Positions 53,481 to 62,671 of a DNA stretch of 64,000 bases are shown here, one piece after another. The notes beneath the pieces are model-generated. The model had not been told where the DNA came from. It made no database searches and saw only the letters and a list, made by a program, of their open reading frames with translations. The stretch is from assembly GCA_016707115.1 (NCBI GenBank), contig JADJIH010000021.1, positions 62,001 to 126,000 on the forward strand, written 5' to 3'. This stretch comes from Ignavibacteriales bacterium (GTDB lineage Bacteria > Bacteroidota > Ignavibacteria > Ignavibacteriales > Ignavibacteriaceae). Both the position numbers and the translations under genes were made by a program. How positions within the stretch are numbered: position 1 is the stretch's first letter; every line of letters starts with the position of its first letter.

Positions 53481-54986
53481 ATGCAGACAACAGAAAAATT
53501 ATTAAGAGAAGAAAATATTTCCTCTAGCTTTCACGCGAGTCCGCATTTTGCGTTCTATCGGATATCATCCTCCGGTGTGCCGGTTTATACAAATCAAACA
53601 TTTTTAAGAATGCTTGGGTTTAACTCATTTGAAGAAATGATGGAGGCTTTTAATAAAGAAGAATCCTTCCGCGAAAATTTTTCTGCTCATAAATATCAAG
53701 AGCATTTCTTTAAAATTAACAATACTGAAGGTGTAGAATCCAAATGGCGAAACAAGAATGGGAGAGCTGTATACGTTAATGAGTATGTGCAAAAAGGTTA
53801 TGAGAGTATTGATGGTTCTGTTTACTACGATTGTATAGCTGAGGATGTGACTGAAAAAAAAATTGTTGATGAGTTAATTAGCGATGTTATTGGTCGTGAT
53901 TATGCAATAATTAAAGCTTTGCCTGATGTTCTCTTTATTCTTTCCGAAGATGGAAAGTTTACTGATTTTAAAGCCGGGAATAATTCGGAATTCCCAATCT
54001 CTCCTTCATACATAATTGGTAAAAAGATTTGGGATATTTTTCCGCATTCAATCGCTGAACAGCTTCAGCAAATGATAAAGGAATCTTACACTTCTGGTGT
54101 ACTAAAAACTTATGACTTTAAAATGCTAAATCGTGAAGCTGAAAAACATTATGAAGCTCGCATAGTTAAAAGTCATAAAAATGAAGTATTGATGTTGCTT
54201 AGAGATGTAACAAACCAGAAACAGAATGAAATTCAAATATTAAAAATTGCTGAAGATCTTAAACAGATAAATGACACGAAGGATAAATTTGTGTCTATAA
54301 TTGCACACGATGTTCGAACTCCTATTATTGCATTAATTGGTTATGCAGAAATTCTTGCTGATGATATTGATGATCTGCAGAAATCTGAAATAAAAGAATT
54401 TGCTTCAAGTATAGTTGAGATATCTAAACAGACAATAGGATTGCTTACTAATTTACTTGAATGGAGCCGATTACAAACAGGAAGAATAGAGTTTCATCCA
54501 GCTCCTGTAAATGCCTACTCAATTTCTGAAAATACAATGTCCTTGTTAACATCAAATGCTGAACAGAAAAATATTTCCCTGATAAATAATCTTGAAAAGG
54601 AAACGTTTGTTTTTGCTGATGAAAATATGATGCAATCAATATTTAATAATCTTGTTACTAACGCAATTAAGTTTACAAATCGTAATGGCCAAATCACATT
54701 ATCCTCATCTCGTTTTAACGATATGGTTCGCTTTGCGGTAAAAGATAATGGTGTGGGAATGAATGATAAACAAAAATCAATGCTGTTTGAGATAAACAAA
54801 AGTTTTACCACTCCCGGTACTACGAACGAAAAGGGTTCTGGATTGGGAATGATTCTTTGTAAAGATTTTATAGAAAAACATGGTGGAGAAATTTGGGTTG
54901 AGAGCAATTCAGGTAAAGGCTCTGAGTTTTTCTTTACAATTCCTGCAATATCTAAGCAAAACACTACGGTATCAAACAAAGTGTAA
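53481..54986 (+). CDS. cytoplasmic PAS-domain sensor histidine kinase
   Basis: A 501-residue soluble kinase with two PAS domains. The first (about 15-130) has YRISSSGVPVYTNQTFLRML; the second (about 145-250) has ALPDVLFILSEDGKFTDFKA. The HisKA helix follows with H276 in IIAHDVRTPIIALIGYAEIL. The ATPase domain has N-box FNNLVTNAIKFTNRNG, G1 DNGVGMND and G2 GSGLGMILCKDFIEKHGGE. All catalytic boxes are intact. No membrane helices or receiver. It stands alone between two sizeable gaps, thus is probably a single-gene unit; the upstream gap has a sigma-54-like site. Confidence 0.93.
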   Translation: MQTTEKLLREENISSSFHASPHFAFYRISSSGVPVYTNQTFLRMLGFNSFEEMMEAFNKEESFRENFSAHKYQEHFFKINNTEGVESKWRNKNGRAVYVNEYVQKGYESIDGSVYYDCIAEDVTEKKIVDELISDVIGRDYAIIKALPDVLFILSEDGKFTDFKAGNNSEFPISPSYIIGKKIWDIFPHSIAEQLQQMIKESYTSGVLKTYDFKMLNREAEKHYEARIVKSHKNEVLMLLRDVTNQKQNEIQILKIAEDLKQINDTKDKFVSIIAHDVRTPIIALIGYAEILADDIDDLQKSEIKEFASSIVEISKQTIGLLTNLLEWSRLQTGRIEFHPAPVNAYSISENTMSLLTSNAEQKNISLINNLEKETFVFADENMMQSIFNNLVTNAIKFTNRNGQITLSSSRFNDMVRFAVKDNGVGMNDKQKSMLFEINKSFTTPGTTNEKGSGLGMILCKDFIEKHGGEIWVESNSGKGSEFFFTIPAISKQNTTVSNKV

Positions 54987-55150
54987 AAAAAGATAATACC
55001 GAGGAAAATTTTTCCTAATTGGAAAACTCAATTCATAGTAAATGCAATTATTACCCTTTTGCAGTCTAAACGTAGTTTACTTTTAGCATATACAATTGCA
55101 TTAAAATGCCTAAACTGAACAATTGAAAAAAGCCTTTTGAGTGGCGGCTC

Positions 55151-55172
55151 AATATTGCAAAGCAATATTTTT
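55151..55172 (+). terminator. possible terminator hairpin
   Basis: Perfect 8-bp stem AATATTGC (55151-55158) with GCAATATT (55162-55169), loop AAA, running into a T stretch (55168-55172). The stem is A/T-rich and lies about 165 bp after the upstream kinase stop, so it is only a moderate candidate. Confidence 0.45.
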
Positions 55173-55190
55173 ATAAGCCCAAAATTATGC

Positions 55191-55206
55191 TGGCATAAAA
55201 GTGGTT
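55191..55206 (+). promoter_or_regulatory. weak sigma-54-like site before HWE-type kinase
   Basis: TGGCATAAAAGTGGTT has a good -24 half (TGGCAT, as before fliL) but a poor -12 half (TGGTT for TTGCA). It is 51 bp before the ATG at 55257. Listed because of its place directly after the hairpin and the repeated -24 element; it may be chance. Confidence 0.25.
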
Positions 55207-55256
55207 AAATGAGGTATAAATAATAATTATCTGTTTACTGAAATCCTTAATGAAAA

Positions 55257-56297
55257 ATGATATCAACTAAAAATATTCATAACAACGAAACAATTTTAGA
55301 GAACGAATTAAGTTATCGAAACTTATTCAATACAATTGAAGATGCCATTTATATTCAGGATGAGGAAGGTATTTTTCTTGATGTGAATAACGGCGCAATA
55401 AAAATGTATGGATATATTAGAGAAGAGTTTATTGGGCAGGGACCAGATTTTCTTTCAGCCCCAGGTAAAAACGATTTTGAACTAATTAAACAAAAATTGG
55501 ATGATGCATTTAATGGGATACCGCAGCAAATGGAATTTTGGGGAAAGAAAAAAGACGGAACAGTTTTTCTTAAAGATGTTAAGCTATATCAGGGGATATA
55601 CTTTGGTAAGAATGTAATTATTGCCCATTCACAAGACATCACAAAAAGAAAAAAAGAAGAAGAAAAAATGCAAGCTGCACTTGCTGAAAAAAATGTTCTA
55701 CTTAAAGAGGTACATCATCGTGTAAAAAATAATTTACAGGCAATGATATATTTGATAGAAATGCAAATTGAAAAACTTGATGATAAAAAAGTACAAATAT
55801 TTTTAAGAGAACTTCAGGAACAAGCAAGAACTATGTCGTTGGTTTATGAACAACTTTATCAGTCAGATTATCTTGCTAAAGTAGATATGGATGAGTATTT
55901 AACTAATCTTATTTCAAATGTAATACAGGCTTTTAGTTTGGATAAGAACATAAATTTCAAAGTCAATGCTCATAATGTTTCGCTGGATGTTGAGATTGCT
56001 ATGCCTTGTGGTTTGATTATTAATGAACTTCTTACAAATTCACTCAAATATGCATTTCCTGAAGAATTTGAAGAAACACCGGCTCTAGATGTTGAACTTT
56101 CTTATGAAAATAAAAAAATAACAATCCTAGTTTCGGATAATGGAATTGGTTTGCCTCATAACTTTGATTGGGAAAACACTGATTCACTTGGATTAAAACT
56201 TGTTAATTTTTGGGTTAAATATCAGTTAGCGGGCTCTATAAAATTGGATGTTAAAAGTGGTACAAACTATATCATAAATTTTACTTATGACCGGTAG
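55257..56297 (+). CDS. PAS sensor kinase of the HisKA_2 (HWE-related) type
   Basis: A 346-residue soluble kinase. One PAS domain (about 20-135) has NTIEDAIYIQDEEGIFLDVN and a PAC-like end. The HisKA_2 dimerisation domain follows, KEVHHRVKNNLQAMIYLIEM with His 153/154, and an ATPase domain with N-box IINELLTNSLKYAFPE and G1 VSDNGIGLPH. HisKA_2 kinases often phosphorylate stand-alone receivers. Its stop overlaps the large hybrid kinase that follows by 11 bp, and that protein starts with a receiver, so it is the obvious phosphoryl target; this pairing is inferred. Confidence 0.92.
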   Translation: MISTKNIHNNETILENELSYRNLFNTIEDAIYIQDEEGIFLDVNNGAIKMYGYIREEFIGQGPDFLSAPGKNDFELIKQKLDDAFNGIPQQMEFWGKKKDGTVFLKDVKLYQGIYFGKNVIIAHSQDITKRKKEEEKMQAALAEKNVLLKEVHHRVKNNLQAMIYLIEMQIEKLDDKKVQIFLRELQEQARTMSLVYEQLYQSDYLAKVDMDEYLTNLISNVIQAFSLDKNINFKVNAHNVSLDVEIAMPCGLIINELLTNSLKYAFPEEFEETPALDVELSYENKKITILVSDNGIGLPHNFDWENTDSLGLKLVNFWVKYQLAGSIKLDVKSGTNYIINFTYDR

Positions 56298-59200
56298 TAA
56301 AAATATAAATAGAATAATGGTTGTTGAAGATGATGCAATTGTTGCGTCACAACTACAAAGAATTCTTCATAAAATGGATTTTACTTCAATTGGTCCTGTT
56401 GCTACCGGAGAGGAAGCGATTGAATTAGCACTTAGAGAATTACCGGATTGTATCCTAATGGATATAAAGCTTAAGGGCGAGTTAAGCGGAATTGAAACAG
56501 CTGATTTAATACATAAGAAAGCAGAGATTCCAGTAATTTATTTAACAGCATATGCTGATCATGAAACTATAGAGAGAAGCAAGGATAGCCATACTTATGG
56601 CTTCTTGACCAAACCAATTAGGGATAAAGAATTAGGGGCAATGATTGAAACAGCTATTTACAAATCATCAACCGATAGATCTCTTAAACAATTAAATCAG
56701 TTATTACGTGCAATTAGAAGTATAGATAAGTTAATAACACGCGAGAGTGTCCCGGAAAAACTGTTAGCAGAAGCTTGTAATATTTTAGTTAACTCTAAAG
56801 ACTATGTTGCTACGTGGATTAGCAATGAGATGGATCCCGGCTCAAGTCCAATGGTTTTTTCAAATGAATTTAAAAAAACATTTACAGGCGGAATAACTAA
56901 CCGTTTTCTTTCACAAAAAATCAAAAATATTTTAAATATTAATTTATCAACTGATAAACCAACTATACTTAAAGATAGTGCAGGTGTAAATTTTTTTAAT
57001 AAAATATTTAGTAATCACAATCTTAAAAATCCTTCTGCAGCCATAAACCCAATTTGTTATCGCGAAAAATTATACGGATACTTAACAGTATTTTCAGATA
57101 ACCTTTATTCTTTTGATATTGAAGAAACAGAATTACTTCAAACTTTGGCAGATGATGTAGCCTTTGCATTAAATAGTATAGAAGTTGAGAAGGAAAGAAT
57201 TCTTGCAGAAGAAGCACTCAGTGAAAGTGAATCATATTTTAAATCTTTATTGCACAGCATGCACGAAGATATTATTGTAATCGATAAAGATTACAATATT
57301 ATTGATGCTAATAACTCACTTTTAAAAACTACAGGCTTTCAAATCAGTGAAATTGTTGGGAAAAAATGTCATAAGATATCTCACAATTCTGACATACCTT
57401 GTTGTGATAATGGCGAAGGGTGTGCTTTGCAAAATGTTTTTGAAAATGGAAATCCCAAACTTCTAAGACATACTCAAAAAGATGATAATGGCTCACCAGT
57501 ATACGTTGATATATTATTTTCTCCGGTAAAGGATGAAATAGGAAGAGTAACTAAAGTTATCGAATCCATTCATGATGTTACTGATTTGCTTTCAACGCAG
57601 GAAGCACTTTACGCAAGTGAAGAAAGAATAAAGCAAATTGCAGATAATATTGATATCGTACTTTTTACTTTATCAAGTGATGAAAATGGAGAGAAATTAA
57701 AATACTTAAGCCCTGCTTTTGATAGAGTCTGGGGAATTGAAGGTAAAAAAGCTATTGATGATTCAACTCTATGGTTAGAATCAATTTATCCTAAAGATAG
57801 AAAAAAACTATTAGATGCAATTCAAACAGCAAAATCTGTAAGAAATTTTGTTGGGAAATTGGAATATAGAATTGTTAGACCCGACGGAAGTACAAGATGG
57901 ATCAGTTCAAGTATTAAGAATGCTAACAATAGTTTTAGTGATCAGGTTAACATAATTGGTATTGCTGAAGATATAACAGAAAGAATTCTTACTGAGAATA
58001 AACTTAAAAGATCTGAACAGGCTTATAAAAATCTTTTTGACAACGCTCACGATCCAATAATAATATTTGAGCCGGAAAGAGGGATAATACTAAATACAAA
58101 TTTAAAAGGCTGTGAGGCTTACGGTTATGACAAATTAGAACTAATCGGAAAATCTTTTTTTGATCTTTGTGTTGATATGCAATCAATAACTGAAAAGGTA
58201 AGTGAGGTTGCTGATGATAAAGATGTTCCAACATTTGAATTGGAAGCGTTAAGAAAAGATAAATCATTAATATTCTTTGAAATAAATCTTTCGCTTACAG
58301 ATTATCTTGGACAGAAAGCAATTATATCAATAAATAGAAATATCACATTTAGAAAGAACGCTGAAAAAGAATTACGAGTATTATCTGAAATTGTTAAGCA
58401 AAGTCCAGCATCAGTTTTGCTTACTGATACTGATAATATAGTTGAATATGCTAACCCAAGATTTTCGGAACTATCTGGTTATAAGATTGATGAAATTATT
58501 GGTAAAGAATCAGCTCAAATAAAACCAATAGAAAATAAAGATGTTAATGCGATATGGAATGAAGTTAAGAATGGTGGTGTTTGGCAAGGCGAGGTAATGA
58601 ATGTTAAGAAAAATAATATACCATATTGGGCTTCACTATCAATATCTCCGATTAGAAATGAAAAAGGAGATATAGTTCATTATCTTTTAATCGAACAAGA
58701 TATCAGTCAACAAAAAGAACTTGAAATAGAACTAAAGCTAGCTTTAAGTAAAGCTAATAGTATCAACATATTTAAAACTCATCTGCTTGGCAATCTTAAT
58801 CACGAAATAAGAACACCGATGAATTCTATAATCGGGTTCTCACAAATAATGGTTGAAGAATCTGAAGATGAAAATGTTGTTGAGATGTCTAGCAAAATTA
58901 TTAAATCAAGTTACAGACTTTTAAACACATTAAACTCTATTATTGAACTTTCTGATCTGGAATCAGAAAGAGTTAAAGTAAATAACACTGATATTAATGT
59001 ATCTCATTTTGTAAGATATCTTGATTATACTTATAAAAGTATCTCAAGAGAAAAAGGTCTTTTGCTAGAAGTTGAAATTTTAAAAGAAGACATAATTGTT
59101 TCTTCAGATGAAAAACTTTTAGAACAAATATTTAAAAACCTTTTGGATAACGCCATTAAGTACACTGAAAAAGGTGGAGTAAAAATAATTGTAGACGAAT

Positions 59201-59886
59201 TTATTGATGATGACAGAAATAAATACTGTGCCGTAAAAGTTATTGATACCGGCATTGGAATACCTCAAAAGAATATTAACGTTATTTTTGATGCCTTCAA
59301 ACAATTAAGTGAAGGTGTAACAAGAAGATATGAAGGTACAGGATTAGGATTAACAATTGCACAAAAGATGGTTGGACTTTTAAATGGAAAACTTTTAGTT
59401 GAAAGTAAAGAAGGTGTTGGTTCATCATTTTCTATTTTATTGCCCTTACCTTTTATCGAGATCATTCCTGAGATGGAAGAAGAAAATGTTTTAACTGATG
59501 ATTCATTAATAGCATCCGGATCAGTTCCGCATTTGCTGATTGTTGAAGACTATTTGATGAATGTTGATATTATGAAATACTTTCTTAATGATATTGCCAG
59601 AATGGATCACACAAGTAATTATGCAGAAACTTTAGCAGCAATTCAAAAAGCCCAATATGATATTATACTAATGGATATTAATCTAAAAGATAGCATCGGA
59701 GGGTTAGAGTTAATGAAGGAAATAAGAAAAGTCCAATCTTATAACAAAACTCCAATAATAGCTATCACCGGGTATACATCTTCTATGGACCAGGATACAT
59801 TTCTTAAAGAAGGTTTTACGGGGTTTTTGGCAAAACCTTTTAATCAGAGACAATTAAGAGATATTATTCTGAAAAATATTCACTGA
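56287..59886 (+). CDS. large hybrid sensor kinase with receivers at both ends and multiple PAS domains
   Basis: A 1199-residue soluble protein. N-terminal receiver (D59 in CILMDIKLKGEL), a GAF-like region (about 130-310), four PAS domains (about 315-435, 440-570, 575-690, 695-815), HisKA with H839 in NLNHEIRTPMNSIIGFSQIM, an ATPase domain (N-box LLDNAIKYTEKG, G1 DTGIGIPQ, G2 GTGLGLTIAQKM) and a C-terminal receiver (D1130 in IILMDINLKDSIGG). The first PAS holds a Cys/His cluster (C361, H366, C372, C373, C379). The 11-bp overlap with the preceding HisKA_2 kinase suggests the two form a two-kinase relay. Confidence 0.93.
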   Translation: MTGSKNINRIMVVEDDAIVASQLQRILHKMDFTSIGPVATGEEAIELALRELPDCILMDIKLKGELSGIETADLIHKKAEIPVIYLTAYADHETIERSKDSHTYGFLTKPIRDKELGAMIETAIYKSSTDRSLKQLNQLLRAIRSIDKLITRESVPEKLLAEACNILVNSKDYVATWISNEMDPGSSPMVFSNEFKKTFTGGITNRFLSQKIKNILNINLSTDKPTILKDSAGVNFFNKIFSNHNLKNPSAAINPICYREKLYGYLTVFSDNLYSFDIEETELLQTLADDVAFALNSIEVEKERILAEEALSESESYFKSLLHSMHEDIIVIDKDYNIIDANNSLLKTTGFQISEIVGKKCHKISHNSDIPCCDNGEGCALQNVFENGNPKLLRHTQKDDNGSPVYVDILFSPVKDEIGRVTKVIESIHDVTDLLSTQEALYASEERIKQIADNIDIVLFTLSSDENGEKLKYLSPAFDRVWGIEGKKAIDDSTLWLESIYPKDRKKLLDAIQTAKSVRNFVGKLEYRIVRPDGSTRWISSSIKNANNSFSDQVNIIGIAEDITERILTENKLKRSEQAYKNLFDNAHDPIIIFEPERGIILNTNLKGCEAYGYDKLELIGKSFFDLCVDMQSITEKVSEVADDKDVPTFELEALRKDKSLIFFEINLSLTDYLGQKAIISINRNITFRKNAEKELRVLSEIVKQSPASVLLTDTDNIVEYANPRFSELSGYKIDEIIGKESAQIKPIENKDVNAIWNEVKNGGVWQGEVMNVKKNNIPYWASLSISPIRNEKGDIVHYLLIEQDISQQKELEIELKLALSKANSINIFKTHLLGNLNHEIRTPMNSIIGFSQIMVEESEDENVVEMSSKIIKSSYRLLNTLNSIIELSDLESERVKVNNTDINVSHFVRYLDYTYKSISREKGLLLEVEILKEDIIVSSDEKLLEQIFKNLLDNAIKYTEKGGVKIIVDEFIDDDRNKYCAVKVIDTGIGIPQKNINVIFDAFKQLSEGVTRRYEGTGLGLTIAQKMVGLLNGKLLVESKEGVGSSFSILLPLPFIEIIPEMEEENVLTDDSLIASGSVPHLLIVEDYLMNVDIMKYFLNDIARMDHTSNYAETLAAIQKAQYDIILMDINLKDSIGGLELMKEIRKVQSYNKTPIIAITGYTSSMDQDTFLKEGFTGFLAKPFNQRQLRDIILKNIH

Positions 59887-60148
59887 AAAGTTCGTAAACA
59901 ATCAAAAATTGATAAAGTTTTCTGGCAAAATTTCGATAATTAAGAGTGTAATTGATTTATTTGAAATGGATTTGCCGGATTAATGCATACTGGATTAACA
60001 ATAGTTGTTTACTGAAAAAGATACAGAAACTTACCAGAACATCCCTTCCGGTCACACCATTCAATAAGTTAATTAAATATTTTATTTACAAGTAGTGAAC
60101 AACATTTTCTTTTATTGGCAGATGATATAAAGCAGAGTATTATAAAAT
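59887..60148 (+). other. intergenic region without recognised elements
   Basis: 262 bp, A/T-rich, between two hybrid kinases. No open frame with coding character, no clear terminator hairpin and no good -24/-12 or -35/-10 pair were found on inspection. Confidence 0.5.
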
Positions 60149-62464
60149 ATGTTTCATAAAATAGAAAATAGACTAACAATTTTAATCGCCATTGTGCTTT
60201 TAGCATTTGCCGGAACTATTATCTATTTAAAAATAAATGAACATAATCTTATTTTATTAATATCAGAAGAAAGTAACTCTGCGCTCAAAATCTCTATTAC
60301 TAATAATCTACCATCGAGTCTTAATTCTGAAACAGAAATTATTGATGATGAGGTAATTAGTCAAATTTCAAAAGCTACAAATTCAGAAATCACTATCATT
60401 AACACAGAAGAAAAAGAATCAGTTCTAAAATATATTTCTGATAAACCCTTTGTAAGCTATGCTTTGATTGAACTAAAAGATAAAAATGAAACAACAAAAA
60501 AGTATTTGTTTGCTAAAAAAGAATCCATTGCAATAAAACAAAAATATGATTCAATAAAAAAAGAGTATTCAACACTAGTATTGATTTTTCTATTGTTCGC
60601 TTTAACAATAACAGCTGCACTATTTTTGCAAATCGTAAGACCAATATCTACTATTATCGGAAGTTTTGTTTCCAATAAACCTGAACGATTGAAGAAACTG
60701 CTTAATAAAAAAAGCGAGTATGGCGTTTTTGCTAATCTTATAAAAGATTTTTTTGATCAGAAGAAGAATCTTGAAGAAGAAATTAAGGTTAGGAAAATTA
60801 CTCAGGAAGAGCTTGAAACTCTAAATGATGAACTTGAAAAGCGAGTTGAGGATAGAACAGAGGAATTGGCTGTAACTAACTTAGAACTTCAAAAAGAGCG
60901 CGATCAAACTAAACAGTATCTTGATATTGCTGGAACAATAATAGCCTTGTTGGATTGTGATGGATATATTCACCTAATTAACAAAAAAGGTGATGAGGTT
61001 CTTGGATACAAATCTGGCGAATTAAACGGAAAAAATTGGTACGATACATGTTTTTCCGGCATCAATAAAAACAAATATAAACAACTACACCTTGATGTCA
61101 TTCGTGGAAAAATTCCTCCCGTGGAATATTTTATCGGTGAAGTAATTACCAAAGCTAAAGAAACGAGAACATTAATTTTTCACAACACATACCTTAAGGA
61201 TGCTGATTACATTTATTCAGGAGTGCTTTTTTCTGCTGAAGATATAACTGAACTTAAGGTAAAAGAAAAAGAACTTATAGAATCAAAAGAAAAAGCGGAT
61301 GAATCAAATAAATTAAAGTCAACTTTCTTAGCAAATATGAGTCACGAACTTAGAACACCTATGATTGGCATTTTAGGATATTCAGATTTGCTTATATCGG
61401 AAGTTGAAAACGATAATCACAAAAAAATGGCTCAGGCAATCCACGATAGCGGTCAGAGATTAATTGATACTTTAAATTTAATTCTGGATTTATCCAGATT
61501 AGAAGCGAACAAACATAATATAGATTATCAGATAGTAAACCTTAACGAACTTGTAAGAAATGTTACCTTCCATTTTGAGGCTGCGGCTGGACGAAAAAAA
61601 CTTTTTCTAAAGCTATCAATACCATCTTATGATGTTATCGCAAAAACCGACCCACGAATGTTAAGAGATGTGATGAATAACTTGATTAACAATGCTCTAA
61701 AGTTTACTAATGAAGGAGGAGTATTTGTTACGCTGGAAGTTTTTCATAGAAATTTTATTATTAATATTAAAGATACAGGCATCGGAATACCAAAAGACAG
61801 TATTGATTTGATATTTGAAGAGTTTAGACAAGTATCTGAAGGACTTGGAAGAGGTTTTCAAGGAACCGGATTGGGACTAACTATTTGTAAAAAGTATGTT
61901 GAATTACTAGGCGGGCAAATATCTGTTAAAAGCACACCAAAAAAAGGATCTGAATTTTCATTTCAAATTCCATTAATTTCAGATGGGCATTTAGAAGATA
62001 GTTCTATTGAAATGGATGAAAACAATAAATCATTTGCAACAAATACAAAAGATGAGCAAAAAAGTCTTAATATAGAATCAAAAGAAAATAAAGAGAAAAA
62101 GAAAATTTTGGTTGTTGAGGATGATTCCACTTCTAGAGATGTAATTTATCTGTTCTTAAAAAATCTTTATGAAGTTTCTTTTGCTGAAGATGGTGAAAAA
62201 GCGCTGAAGTCTATAGATGGTAAACAATTCGATTTAATAATTATGGATATAAATTTAGGATCAGGCATAAATGGAATCGAAGTGACAGATACAATAAGAA
62301 AAACTAATGGATATAAAACAACACCTATTATCGCAGCCACGGCGTTTGCAATGCTAGGTGATAGAGAAAAATTTTTAACTCAAGGATTTGACCACTATAT
62401 TTCAAAACCATATCTAAAACCACAATTGATTAAACTAATTTCAGACGTATTTAATAGTAATTAG
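60149..62464 (+). CDS. membrane-bound hybrid sensor histidine kinase
   Basis: A 771-residue kinase with two membrane helices (about 9-28 and 143-166) enclosing a small periplasmic sensor region, which lacks a recognisable domain. A long coiled coil (about 205-250, EELETLNDELEKRVEDRTEE) leads to one PAS domain (about 255-370). HisKA has H399 in LANMSHELRTPMIGILGYSD; the ATPase domain has NNLINNALKFTNEGG, DTGIGIPK and GTGLGLTICKKYVELLGG. A receiver (D700 in LIIMDINLGSGINGIE) ends the protein. All catalytic residues are present. It is a stand-alone gene, the only membrane-bound kinase of the group. Confidence 0.94.
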   Translation: MFHKIENRLTILIAIVLLAFAGTIIYLKINEHNLILLISEESNSALKISITNNLPSSLNSETEIIDDEVISQISKATNSEITIINTEEKESVLKYISDKPFVSYALIELKDKNETTKKYLFAKKESIAIKQKYDSIKKEYSTLVLIFLLFALTITAALFLQIVRPISTIIGSFVSNKPERLKKLLNKKSEYGVFANLIKDFFDQKKNLEEEIKVRKITQEELETLNDELEKRVEDRTEELAVTNLELQKERDQTKQYLDIAGTIIALLDCDGYIHLINKKGDEVLGYKSGELNGKNWYDTCFSGINKNKYKQLHLDVIRGKIPPVEYFIGEVITKAKETRTLIFHNTYLKDADYIYSGVLFSAEDITELKVKEKELIESKEKADESNKLKSTFLANMSHELRTPMIGILGYSDLLISEVENDNHKKMAQAIHDSGQRLIDTLNLILDLSRLEANKHNIDYQIVNLNELVRNVTFHFEAAAGRKKLFLKLSIPSYDVIAKTDPRMLRDVMNNLINNALKFTNEGGVFVTLEVFHRNFIINIKDTGIGIPKDSIDLIFEEFRQVSEGLGRGFQGTGLGLTICKKYVELLGGQISVKSTPKKGSEFSFQIPLISDGHLEDSSIEMDENNKSFATNTKDEQKSLNIESKENKEKKKILVVEDDSTSRDVIYLFLKNLYEVSFAEDGEKALKSIDGKQFDLIIMDINLGSGINGIEVTDTIRKTNGYKTTPIIAATAFAMLGDREKFLTQGFDHYISKPYLKPQLIKLISDVFNSN

Positions 62465-62574
62465 GACTAAAAACTTATTTCAATCAATGTCATTTTACTA
62501 AAAATTGAATTAGAACAATTATCCGGTGTTCAATATTAACCTTTCTTAAAAAGAAAATTTATTACCAATAACTC

Positions 62575-62603
62575 TTGACAATATTAAATTATTGGATTAG
62601 TTT
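62575..62603 (+). promoter_or_regulatory. candidate housekeeping promoter for the secreted protein
   Basis: TTGACA at 62575-62580 is followed by a 17-bp spacer and TAGTTT at 62598-62603. The -10 half is a poor match to TATAAT but resembles the TAnnTTTG element of Bacteroidota. A start near 62610 would coincide with the palindromic operator, fitting repression by blockage. Confidence 0.4.
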
Positions 62604-62609
62604 AAAACC

Positions 62610-62631
62610 ATAATGTAAACGTTTACATTAT
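62610..62631 (+). promoter_or_regulatory. perfect palindromic operator of LacI/CcpA type
   Basis: The core TAATGTAAACGTTTACATTA (62611-62630) is a perfect inverted repeat, extended by one matching base on each side. Its centre TGTAAACGTTTACA is the classical LacI-family operator form with the central CG, and fits the CcpA cre consensus TGWAARCGYTWNCW. It lies 40 bp before the ATG of the secreted protein, directly after a candidate promoter. The regulator is not encoded in the window. Confidence 0.75.
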
Positions 62632-62671
62632 AATTTTATTCAACAAACATTAATTAATAAAGGAGAGTGCT

